Part shown: piece after piece, positions 43,155-50,358 of the stretch
Numbering within the stretch: position 1 is the stretch's first letter
Layout: the number at the start of each line of letters is the position of its first letter
NCBI GenBank assembly: GCA_030524545.1
Contig: JAUNGM010000003.1
Coordinates: forward strand, 13,632-77,631
DNA length: 64,000 nt
Direction of reading: 5' to 3'
Source of the DNA: Eubacteriales bacterium
Lineage (GTDB): Bacteria; Bacillota; Clostridia; Lachnospirales; Lachnospiraceae
Position numbers and translations under genes: made by a program
The notes under the pieces: model-generated
What the model was told of the DNA's origin: nothing
The model's input: only the letters and a program-made list of their open reading frames with translations
Databases searched by the model: none

Positions 43155-44096
43155 GTGATCAGGATGTTTAAGTCAATTGATGGTGCAATTCATCAGATTC
43201 AGGAACCGCAGGAAGGGTGCTGGATCGCTTTGACGAATCCTACTGCAACCGAAGTCTTTGAAATTTCAGAACGTTTTGAGATTGAGGTTGACGATTTACG
43301 TGCCCCTTTGGATGTGGAGGAGCGTTCCCGTATTGAAGTGGAAGATACCTATACCCTGATTCTTGTGGACGTTCCGATCATTGAGGAGCGTAATGACAAA
43401 GACTGGTACGGAACCATTCCTCTCGGCATTATTGTCACGGATAAAATGATTTTTACCGTCTGTCTGGAGGATACACAGGTACTGACCCGTTTTATGGAAG
43501 GACGTGTGCGTAATTTCTTCACATATATGAAGACTCGCTTTATTCTGCAGATTCTTTACCGCAATGCAAGTATGTATCTGCGTTATCTGCGTATTATAGA
43601 TAAGAAGAGTGAACAGGTGGAAGAAAAGCTGCACTTATCGCCCAGAAATCAGGAGCTGATTGAACTTTTGGAACTGGAGAAATCTCTGGTATACTTTACC
43701 ACCTCCCTGCGCTCTAATGAGGCTGTGCTGGAGAAGTTGATGAAGATTGAGAGCATTAAGAAGTATCCGGAAGATACGGAGCTTTTGGATGATGTTATCA
43801 TTGAGAATACACAGGCAATCGAGATGGCGCATATTTACAGCGGGATCTTAAAGAGCATGATGGATACTTTTGCTTCGGTTATTTCTAATAACCTGAATGA
43901 TGTCATGAAGGTGCTGTCTGTCATTACCATTGTGATGAGTATTCCTACGATTATTTTCAGCGCATACGGAATGAACCTGAATGCGGCGGGAATGCCTTTT
44001 TCCAGTACACAATGGGGATTTTTGATCATTATCCTGTTCTCAGTGGCGATCAGTATCATTGCGGCAATCGTTCTGTCAAAAAAACGATTTTTCTGA
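43155..44096 (+). CDS. corA: CorA family divalent metal transporter
   Basis: CorA-type channels import Mg2+ or related divalent ions. The GTG at 43155 (MIRMFKSIDG) is favoured because GGAAGGGAAG lies just upstream; GTG at 43146 and ATG at 43164 are alternatives. The 313-residue chain has a large soluble N-domain, a long helix (about 140-250), and two C-terminal membrane helices with the pore signature YGMN in SAYGMNLNAAG. The N-terminal half differs from E. coli CorA and resembles the Firmicutes branch. A basic KKRFF tail closes it. It has a strong consensus promoter. Confidence 0.94.
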   Translation: MIRMFKSIDGAIHQIQEPQEGCWIALTNPTATEVFEISERFEIEVDDLRAPLDVEERSRIEVEDTYTLILVDVPIIEERNDKDWYGTIPLGIIVTDKMIFTVCLEDTQVLTRFMEGRVRNFFTYMKTRFILQILYRNASMYLRYLRIIDKKSEQVEEKLHLSPRNQELIELLELEKSLVYFTTSLRSNEAVLEKLMKIESIKKYPEDTELLDDVIIENTQAIEMAHIYSGILKSMMDTFASVISNNLNDVMKVLSVITIVMSIPTIIFSAYGMNLNAAGMPFSSTQWGFLIIILFSVAISIIAAIVLSKKRFF

Positions 44097-44112
44097 TTCT
44101 TTCAGACAGCCT

Positions 44113-44157
44113 GCAACTGTTCAGGCGGCAGTATCTGTGAGGATTCTGAACAGGTAC
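44113..44157. repeat. short inverted-repeat element related to the 33125 element
   Basis: GCAACTGTTCAG at the left and CTGAACAGGTAC at the right form an 8-bp perfect core stem (CTGTTCAG/CTGAACAG) around 21 bases. The arms match the terminal repeats of the 33125-33323 element in most positions. No T tract follows, so it is not an obvious terminator for corA. Confidence 0.5.
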
Positions 44158-44197
44158 AACATCTTTCCGAAATAATAAAGGAGATGAAGAACATTTT

Positions 44198-45076
44198 ATG
44201 AAATGGATTGACAAATTGGAACGCAAATTTGGCAGATACGGGATTCCCAATCTGACAGTATATGTGATCATCTGTTATGTAGTGGGATATTTTCTGATGT
44301 ATTTCAATCCTGCCGTACTCAGTATACTGAGTCTGGATGTATCAAAGATCCTGCAGGGACAGATCTGGCGTCTGGTGACATGGGTGATTTATCCGCCGAG
44401 TTCAGAAAGTCTGCTTTGGTTTGTGATTTCTATTGTGTTTTTTTATTATCCGATCGGAACTTCTCTGGAGCGTACATGGGGGACTTTCCGATATACCCTT
44501 TATATTTTTTCAGGACTCCTGTTTACGGTAATCGGAGCATTTCTGCTTCATTTTGCGACAGGTGGTTTTGTCACGATCGGGGGAGTAACGTTTGCACTGG
44601 GCGGAAGCATATTTTCTACTTATTATATTAGTATGTCGATTTTCCTGGCGCTTGCTGTGACTTATCCGGATCTGCAGGTGATGCTGTTTTTTGTGCTGCC
44701 TGTTAAGATGAGCTGGATGGCCATTTTTTACGGTGTTCTGATCATTTATGATGTATTTGATTATATACGCAGGGGCATGTGGTTTATGGCCGTGCCGATT
44801 GTAGCATCCCTTCTGAACTTTGTGATTTATTTCCTGAGCACCAGGGATCTTTACCGCTATAATCCAAAAGAGATCCACAGAAAACAGCAGTTTAAGAGGG
44901 CTGTTGCAGGCAGCAGGGTAAATCCGAATACCGGAGGCGTTAGTAAGCATAAGTGTGCTATCTGCGGCCGCACGGAGCTGGATGACCCGAACCTGGAGTT
45001 CCGTTTCTGTTCCAGATGTAACGGAAATTATGAATATTGTCAGGATCATCTTTTCACACATGAGCATGTGAAATAG
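44198..45076 (+). CDS. rhomboid/derlin-like membrane protein with C-terminal zinc ribbon
   Basis: This 292-residue protein has about six membrane helices in the order expected for the rhomboid fold, with WRLVTWVIYP and a SLERTWGTFRY loop akin to rhomboid L1/TM2 motifs. The protease GxSG serine motif and partner His are not seen at the corresponding helices (GGSIFSTYYISMS instead), so it is probably a non-protease rhomboid relative. After the membrane part, residues ~250-285 form a metal-binding tail with CAICGR, CSRC and CQDH pairs. Functions of such proteins are unknown. It follows corA by 100 bp and may be cotranscribed; AAAGGAGATG precedes it. Confidence 0.78.
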   Translation: MKWIDKLERKFGRYGIPNLTVYVIICYVVGYFLMYFNPAVLSILSLDVSKILQGQIWRLVTWVIYPPSSESLLWFVISIVFFYYPIGTSLERTWGTFRYTLYIFSGLLFTVIGAFLLHFATGGFVTIGGVTFALGGSIFSTYYISMSIFLALAVTYPDLQVMLFFVLPVKMSWMAIFYGVLIIYDVFDYIRRGMWFMAVPIVASLLNFVIYFLSTRDLYRYNPKEIHRKQQFKRAVAGSRVNPNTGGVSKHKCAICGRTELDDPNLEFRFCSRCNGNYEYCQDHLFTHEHVK

Positions 45077-45103
45077 AAAACCAAGACACGAGGAGAGAAA
45101 AAG

Positions 45104-46384
45104 ATGAAGAAAAAACCATTTGTAACACTGGAGAAGCTGCAGGAAATCACTGCTAAGTATCCAACGCCTTTCCATCTCTATGATGAAAAGGGTATCCGTG
45201 AAAATGCCCGGGCACTGAAGGATGCATTTGCATGGAATAAAGGATTTAAGGAGTTTTTTGCTGTAAAAGCAACTCCAAATCCATATTTGATCAAGATTCT
45301 GCAGGAATACGGTTGCGGCTGCGACTGCTCGTCTATGACAGAGCTGATGCTTTCCAAGGCAATCGGCTGTAAGGAAGGGGATATCATGTTTTCTTCCAAT
45401 GATACTCCGGAGGAAGAATTCCGTTATGCTGACGAAATCGGCGGCATCATCAATCTGGATGATATCACCCATATCGAAAGTGTGGAAAAGGCCGTGGGAG
45501 GCATTCCGAAAACAATTAGCTGCCGTTATAATCCGGGAGGATTGTTTAAAATCAGCAATGATATCATGGATAATCCGGGAGATGCCAAATATGGTATGAC
45601 CACAGAGCAGATTTTTGAAGCTTTCCGTATTCTGAAAGCAAAAGGTGCAGAGGAGTTTGGCATTCATGCTTTCCTGGCCAGTAATACCGTAACGAACGAA
45701 TATTATCCGATGCTTGCGAAAGTGATGTTTGAATTGGCCGTGAAGCTTCAGAAGGAAACCGGTGCACATATTAAATTTATCAATCTCTCCGGCGGTATCG
45801 GAATTGCCTACAGCCCGGATCAGACCCCGAATGACATTAAGGCCATTGGCGAGGGTGTACGTAAGGTTTATGAAGAAGTCCTTGTTCCGGAAGGAATGGG
45901 AGATGTTGCCATTTATACGGAGCTTGGCCGTTTTATGATGGGACCGTATGGCTGCCTGGTAACCAAAGCCATTCATGAGAAACATACACACAAAGAATAT
46001 GTTGGTGTAGATGCCTGCGCAGTCAATCTGATGCGTCCTGCCATGTACGGAGCATATCACCACATTACCGTTATGGGTAAGGAAGATCAGCCGTGTGATC
46101 ATATGTATGATGTGACAGGTTCCCTTTGCGAAAACAATGATAAATTTGCCATTGACCGTTATCTCCCGAAGGTAGATATGGGCGATCTGCTTGTAATTCA
46201 CGATACTGGTGCTCACGGATTTGCTATGGGTTATAACTACAACGGCAAGCTGAAATCCGCAGAGATTCTTCTTCATGAGGATGGAAGCTTCGAAATGATT
46301 CGCCGTGCGGAAACGCCAAAGGACTATTTTGCCACATTTGACTGCTTCCCGATTTATGAGCGGCTTTTGGAAGACAATAAATAA
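45104..46384 (+). CDS. lysA: diaminopimelate decarboxylase
   Basis: LysA makes lysine from meso-diaminopimelate with PLP. The 426-residue fold-type-III enzyme has the PLP Lys in FFAVKATPNPYLIKIL, the phosphate-binding INLSGGIGIAY Gly motif, TELGRFMMGPYG, and the C-terminal GSLCENNDKFA and HDTGAHGFAMGYNYNG blocks. These correspond to the active-site Cys-Glu and Tyr elements of the family. Some spacing differs from E. coli LysA, so a related alanine-racemase-fold decarboxylase is a less likely alternative. A strong terminator follows. Confidence 0.9.
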   Translation: MKKKPFVTLEKLQEITAKYPTPFHLYDEKGIRENARALKDAFAWNKGFKEFFAVKATPNPYLIKILQEYGCGCDCSSMTELMLSKAIGCKEGDIMFSSNDTPEEEFRYADEIGGIINLDDITHIESVEKAVGGIPKTISCRYNPGGLFKISNDIMDNPGDAKYGMTTEQIFEAFRILKAKGAEEFGIHAFLASNTVTNEYYPMLAKVMFELAVKLQKETGAHIKFINLSGGIGIAYSPDQTPNDIKAIGEGVRKVYEEVLVPEGMGDVAIYTELGRFMMGPYGCLVTKAIHEKHTHKEYVGVDACAVNLMRPAMYGAYHHITVMGKEDQPCDHMYDVTGSLCENNDKFAIDRYLPKVDMGDLLVIHDTGAHGFAMGYNYNGKLKSAEILLHEDGSFEMIRRAETPKDYFATFDCFPIYERLLEDNK

Positions 46385-46392
46385 AAATGACA

Positions 46393-46427
46393 TTCCCCGT
46401 CCAGGATTTATGGACGGGGAAATTTTT
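46393..46427 (+). terminator. lysA terminator
   Basis: A perfect 10-bp stem (TTCCCCGTCC/GGACGGGGAA) with a 9-base loop is followed by ATTTTT. Confidence 0.94.
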
Positions 46428-46445
46428 AAAAATATAAAAAAGCAC

Positions 46446-46474
46446 TTGATAACAAACCATATTTATGGTAATAT
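46446..46474 (+). promoter_or_regulatory. tRNA-Leu promoter
   Basis: TTGATA at 46446 and TAATAT at 46469 are 17 bp apart, placing initiation a few bases before the tRNA. Confidence 0.72.
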
Positions 46475-46490
46475 ATATTTCGGTTCAAAC

Positions 46491-46573
46491 GCCGGCATGT
46501 CGGAATGGCAGACGAGGCAGACTCAAAATCTGTTGTGGGCAACCACGTGTGGGTTCAAGTCCCACTGCCGGCA
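46491..46573 (+). tRNA. tRNA-Leu (anticodon CAA)
   Basis: The 7-bp acceptor stem pairs GCCGGCA (46491-46497) with TGCCGGC (46566-46572), followed by discriminator A. The anticodon loop CTCAAAA has CAA at 46524-46526, reading UUG. The long variable arm (TGTGGGC..CCACG region) is the class II type expected of leucine tRNAs, and the T arm has GGTTCAAGTCCC. The 3' CCA is not encoded and must be added by the nucleotidyltransferase. Confidence 0.96.
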
Positions 46574-46577
46574 CTCC

Positions 46578-46608
46578 GCTCCTTGATTTTCAAGGAGCTT
46601 TTCTTTTT
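46578..46608 (+). terminator. tRNA-Leu terminator
   Basis: A 9-bp stem (GCTCCTTGA/TCAAGGAGC) with a 3-base loop is followed by TTTTCTTTTT. Confidence 0.9.
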
Positions 46609-46678
46609 GTATAAAGCTCATTGAATTCGGAAGAAAATGTGACTTTATTGATACAGAAAATCCGGAAGGGAGAGAGTT

Positions 46679-47617
46679 GTGAAATATTCAGAAGAAATAC
46701 TTAGAAAAAACCTGGTGGTGTGTATACTGGCTATGGTGTGCTGCTTATTATGGGGAAGTGCATTTCCCTGTATTAAAATAGGATATCGGATGTTCGATAT
46801 AGCATCATCTGATACGGCATCACAGATTTTATTTGCCGGAGTACGGTTTACACTTGCAGGGATATTGACTGTGGTGATTGGAAGTGTACTTGGCAGGCAG
46901 TTTCTGTTTCCGGCAAAGGAAAACTGGCATATGGTAATGAAGCTGTGTATGTTCCAGACTGTGATACAGTATCTTCTTTTTTATGTGGGGCTTGCGCACA
47001 CGACAGGAGTAAAATCTTCTATTATTGAAGCATCCAATGTGTTTGTGGCTATTCTGGCTTCCAGCCTTCTGTTTCATTATGAAAAACTGGGCAGGGAAAA
47101 AATTCTGGGCTGTATTGTAGGCTTTGCCGGAGTTGTTCTGATCAATCTCAATGGAAACGGGTTGGATGGATCCATGAGCTTTCTGGGAGAGGGATGTATT
47201 TTGCTCTCCACAGTATCTTATGCGTTTTCATCGGTTTTGATCAAAAGCTATTCCAGGAAGGAAAATCCTGTGACATTAAGCGGGTATCAGTTTATGGCAG
47301 GAGGAATCGTAATGGCTGCAGCCGGTTTTCTGCTGGGAGGACGTTTGCACGGCTTTACACCCGCATCTACGGTCTTATTGGTCTATATGGCGGTTATTTC
47401 TGCGGTTGCTTATTCTATATGGGGAATCTTGCTGAAATATAATCCTGTGGGTAAGGTGGCAGTCTATGGCTTTATGAATCCGGTGTTCGGGGTGATCTTA
47501 AGTGCCGCCCTGCTTGGAGAAAAGAATCAGGCATTTACGGTGCAGGGGCTGATTTCCCTGCTCCTGGTGTGCGGCGGAATCTATATGGTAAACAGGGAAC
47601 AGGAAGAAAGTTTATAA
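46679..47617 (+). CDS. EamA/DMT superfamily transporter
   Basis: This 312-residue protein has about ten membrane helices in two EamA repeats, opening with MVCCLLWGSAFPCIKIGYRM. Repeat one ends near VFVAILASSLLFHYEKLG and repeat two near FMNPVFGVILSAALLGEKN. It is not closely similar to the DMT transporter at 10689, so it probably handles another substrate, which cannot be told. Translation starts at GTG with GGAAGGGAGAG upstream. It lies behind the tRNA terminator and appears monocistronic. Confidence 0.9.
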   Translation: MKYSEEILRKNLVVCILAMVCCLLWGSAFPCIKIGYRMFDIASSDTASQILFAGVRFTLAGILTVVIGSVLGRQFLFPAKENWHMVMKLCMFQTVIQYLLFYVGLAHTTGVKSSIIEASNVFVAILASSLLFHYEKLGREKILGCIVGFAGVVLINLNGNGLDGSMSFLGEGCILLSTVSYAFSSVLIKSYSRKENPVTLSGYQFMAGGIVMAAAGFLLGGRLHGFTPASTVLLVYMAVISAVAYSIWGILLKYNPVGKVAVYGFMNPVFGVILSAALLGEKNQAFTVQGLISLLLVCGGIYMVNREQEESL

Positions 47618-47765
47618 AAAGTTAATGAATTTTATTTTATATGTATTGATATTTGTGTATAAAAATGATAAGGTACTTTAAAATCAAACTATATAAAATG
47701 CAGAGCTGGTAATACTACTTGTAAGAGATTATTTGCATTTTACCATAGATAATGGAGGAAACTAT

Positions 47766-49622
47766 ATGAATCTGGGAAACAAAAAACCTGAAAAAAAGCC
47801 GCTGTATGTGTATTATATCATTGCTGCGGTAGTGATCTTTCTGCTGAATTTCCTGGTACTTCCGTCAATACAGGAGGGCAGTGTGATCACAACGGATTAC
47901 AGCACTTTTTTAAGTAACGTAGAAAGAGGAAATGTAACGGAAGCGACTGTCGACGGCGACTATATTTACTATACGGCCAGGAAAGACGGCAGGGATGTCC
48001 GGTGCAAGACAGTGGCAATGGATGACTCGGAACTTGTAGAACGTCTGAGACAGGCAGGGGTAAACATGAGTAAGACAGCTCCTGAGCGTCAGTCCATATT
48101 TCTGAGCCTGATTTTAAGCTATCTGATTCCTATTGCAATATTTATTCTGCTGGGGCGGTGGCTGAGCAAGAAAATGATGGGAACCATGGGCGACGGCCCG
48201 GGAGGAATGATGTCCTTTGGCAAAAGCAACGCCAAAGTCTATGTAAAATCCACCAGCGGAATTAAGTTTGCAGATGTTGCCGGGGAAGATGAGGCGAAGG
48301 AGCTGCTGACGGAGATTGTAGACTATCTGCATAATCCTCATAAATATGCGGAAATCGGTGCCTCCATGCCGAAGGGAGCTCTTCTTGTAGGCCCTCCCGG
48401 AACAGGTAAGACTCTTCTTGCAAAGGCTGTAGCAGGAGAAGCTGAGGTTCCTTTCTTCTCCATTTCCGGTTCGGAATTCGTGGAGATGTTCGTAGGTATG
48501 GGTGCTGCCAAAGTGCGTGACCTGTTCAAACAGGCCAATGAAAAAGCACCGTGTATCGTATTTATCGATGAGATTGATACCATCGGAAAGAAGCGTGATG
48601 GCGCTGGCTTTACCGGAGGAAATGATGAGCGTGAGCAGACGCTGAACCAGCTTCTCACAGAGATGGATGGCTTTGACGGCTCCAAAGGTGTAGTGATTCT
48701 GGCTGCGACCAACCGTCCGGATTCTCTTGATCCGGCACTGCTTCGCCCGGGACGCTTTGACAGGAGGATTCCGGTAGAGCTTCCGGATCTGCAGGGACGT
48801 GAAGAAATCCTGAAAGTCCATGCGAAGAAAATCAAGATTGCGGACAGCGTGCGATTTGATGAAATTGCCAAGGCAGCGGCGGGAGCTTCCGGTGCAGAGC
48901 TTGCGAATATTGTTAATGAAGCGGCTTTGCGTGCAGTACGTGACGGAAGAAAATTTGCTACACAGGCAGATTTTGAGGAGAGTATCGAAGTTGTTATTGC
49001 CGGTTATCAGAAGAAGAACCGCGTCCTTTCCAATAAAGAAAAACTGATCGTTTCTTACCATGAAATTGGTCACGCCCTTGTTGCAGCTAAACAGACAGAT
49101 TCCGCTCCGGTACACAAGATTACGATTATCCCGCGTACTTCCGGAGCGCTGGGATATACCATGCAGGTGGATGAGAAAGAGCATTTCCTTATGTCAAAGG
49201 AAGAGCTGGAGAACAAGATTGCTACGTTTACAGGCGGACGTGCTGCAGAGGAACTGATCTTCCACAGCATTACTACGGGCGCTTCCAATGATATCGAACA
49301 GGCGACCAAGATTGCCAGGGCTATGATTTCCCGTTATGGTATGAGTGACGAGTTTGACATGGTAGCCATGGAAAATGTCACTAATCAGTATCTTGGCGGA
49401 GATTCCAGCCTTGCCTGCTCTTTTGAGACACAGACCATTCTGGATAAGAAGGTTGTGGAGCTGGTGAGCAGACAGCATCAGAAGGCATTGAAGATCCTGC
49501 AGGATAATATTGGCAAGCTTCATGAACTCGCAAAATATCTGTATGAACATGAGACGATCACGGGAGAGGAATTTATGAAGATCCTGGAGAACCCTGTGGA
49601 AGAAATCGTGCAAACCCAATAA
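47766..49622 (+). CDS. ftsH: ATP-dependent zinc metalloprotease FtsH
   Basis: FtsH is the membrane-anchored AAA+ protease that degrades membrane and regulatory proteins. The ATG at 47766 follows ATGGAGGA, giving 618 residues. Two membrane helices (about 15-35 and 110-130) flank an external domain. The AAA module has Walker [18 protein letters not shown], Walker [13 protein letters not shown] and the SRH region [19 protein letters not shown]. The protease zinc site reads [12 protein letters not shown], with Ile where HEAGH is usual. The third zinc ligand region lies in the following helices. The 148 bases upstream are AT-rich without a clear promoter. Confidence 0.97.
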   Translation: MNLGNKKPEKKPLYVYYIIAAVVIFLLNFLVLPSIQEGSVITTDYSTFLSNVERGNVTEATVDGDYIYYTARKDGRDVRCKTVAMDDSELVERLRQAGVNMSKTAPERQSIFLSLILSYLIPIAIFILLGRWLSKKMMGTMGDGPGGMMSFGKSNAKVYVKSTSGIKFADVAGEDEAKELLTEIVDYLHNPHKYAEIGASMPKGALLVGPPGTGKTLLAKAVAGEAEVPFFSISGSEFVEMFVGMGAAKVRDLFKQANEKAPCIVFIDEIDTIGKKRDGAGFTGGNDEREQTLNQLLTEMDGFDGSKGVVILAATNRPDSLDPALLRPGRFDRRIPVELPDLQGREEILKVHAKKIKIADSVRFDEIAKAAAGASGAELANIVNEAALRAVRDGRKFATQADFEESIEVVIAGYQKKNRVLSNKEKLIVSYHEIGHALVAAKQTDSAPVHKITIIPRTSGALGYTMQVDEKEHFLMSKEELENKIATFTGGRAAEELIFHSITTGASNDIEQATKIARAMISRYGMSDEFDMVAMENVTNQYLGGDSSLACSFETQTILDKKVVELVSRQHQKALKILQDNIGKLHELAKYLYEHETITGEEFMKILENPVEEIVQTQ

Positions 49623-49644
49623 TATGATACAAGGGTCAAAAGGT

Positions 49645-49735
49645 CATATATGGTATGCTTGCATACCAATATGTGATTTGGAACCTGCAAAAACATGAGA
49701 AAGTAGCCCGATTAGGGCGGATTTCGAATGTTTTT
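49645..49735. other. two hairpins downstream of ftsH
   Basis: The first (49645-49673) has a 13-bp stem with one bulge, TGGTATGC-TT-GCATACCA at its tip. The second (49689-49735) pairs AAAAACAT with ATGTTTTT and holds an inner GCCC-gatta-GGGC stem; its T-rich 3' arm could terminate the ftsH transcript. The whole 170-base interval lacks a credible gene and may be a dispersed repeat. Confidence 0.5.
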
Positions 49736-49793
49736 AGGGCGCTGATAGTAGAAAACGCGTCATACAAAACTCCATAAGATAAGTGAAAGATGG

Positions 49794-49837
49794 AAAGGTG
49801 ATTCAGAGACGGAACTCCGTCAGGGATCACCTTTTTT
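49794..49837 (+). terminator. intrinsic terminator before the polA region
   Basis: AAAGGTGAT pairs with ATCACCTTT, with an inner GACGG-aact-CCGTC stem, followed by six T. It separates ftsH from the polA unit. Confidence 0.85.
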
Positions 49838-49843
49838 CCGCCC

Positions 49844-49872
49844 TTGTTTTTTGTTACTTATTCCGTTATAAT
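49844..49872 (+). promoter_or_regulatory. promoter of the zinc-finger protein and polA unit
   Basis: TTGTTT at 49844 and TATAAT at 49867 are spaced by 17 bp, just after the terminator. Confidence 0.75.
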
Positions 49873-49930
49873 CAGGTGGAAGAATATTACTGGAAGAACT
49901 TCTTTGTGCCAATGAAAGGATCGGTGACGG

Positions 49931-50281
49931 ATGATGAACTGCCGTGCAGCAGAAGGAATGGTGATGAGATATATCAACCATACATTGTCAATTGAAGAGA
50001 TGGAAGAGTTTCTGGAACACGTGCAGTCCTGCTGCTCTTGTTATGATGAGCTGGAAACATATTTCATTGTGCATGAGGCCATTGTGCAGCTTGATGAGGA
50101 TGAGGGAGATGCCGTTTTGGATCTGCAGCATCTTCTGGAGCAGGACTTGAAGAAAAGCAGGCGGTATATCCGTAAGAAAAAGGCGGTGCGGTTTTTCTTG
50201 GCGGCTGCCTTTGTAGTGTTGATTGCGGCACTGATTGCTCTTTTTGTTTTTGTGGTTATGGAGCTTGCCCAGTTTCTATAA
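49931..50281 (+). CDS. zf-HC2-like (anti-sigma-type) single-pass membrane protein
   Basis: This 116-residue protein starts at one of two adjacent ATGs (49931 or 49934). Its N-terminal half shows the putative zinc-finger pattern of anti-sigma factors: an early Cys in NCRAAEG, then LEHVQSCCSCYDELE, giving the H-x3-C-x2-C motif. A basic stretch and one membrane helix (about 88-110) follow. Anti-sigma factors of this type hold an ECF sigma in the cytoplasm, but no sigma gene is adjacent, so the partner is unknown. It lies 77 bp before polA and shares its promoter region. Confidence 0.75.
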   Translation: MMNCRAAEGMVMRYINHTLSIEEMEEFLEHVQSCCSCYDELETYFIVHEAIVQLDEDEGDAVLDLQHLLEQDLKKSRRYIRKKKAVRFFLAAAFVVLIAALIALFVFVVMELAQFL

Positions 50282-50358
50282 AAATATGCGGAATCTAGGA
50301 GGAAATACCCAGGGGTATACCATGATGCGCTGCGAACATGCGCAGTAAGGAGGAAAAA

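Noticed and set aside
42890-43171. A 93-residue plus-strand frame upstream of corA
   Set aside because: It contains the consensus corA promoter, overlaps the corA start in another frame, and its AT-rich composition and lack of a ribosome site argue against a gene.
44510-46393. A 627-residue minus-strand frame opposite the rhomboid-like gene and lysA
   Set aside because: Both plus-strand genes have clear motifs and ribosome sites. The antisense frame is long only by codon bias and has no ribosome site or recognisable domain.
49636-49830. A 64-residue minus-strand frame between ftsH and polA
   Set aside because: It is read straight through two hairpins and a terminator stem and has no ribosome site; it is most likely the shadow of a structured intergenic region.
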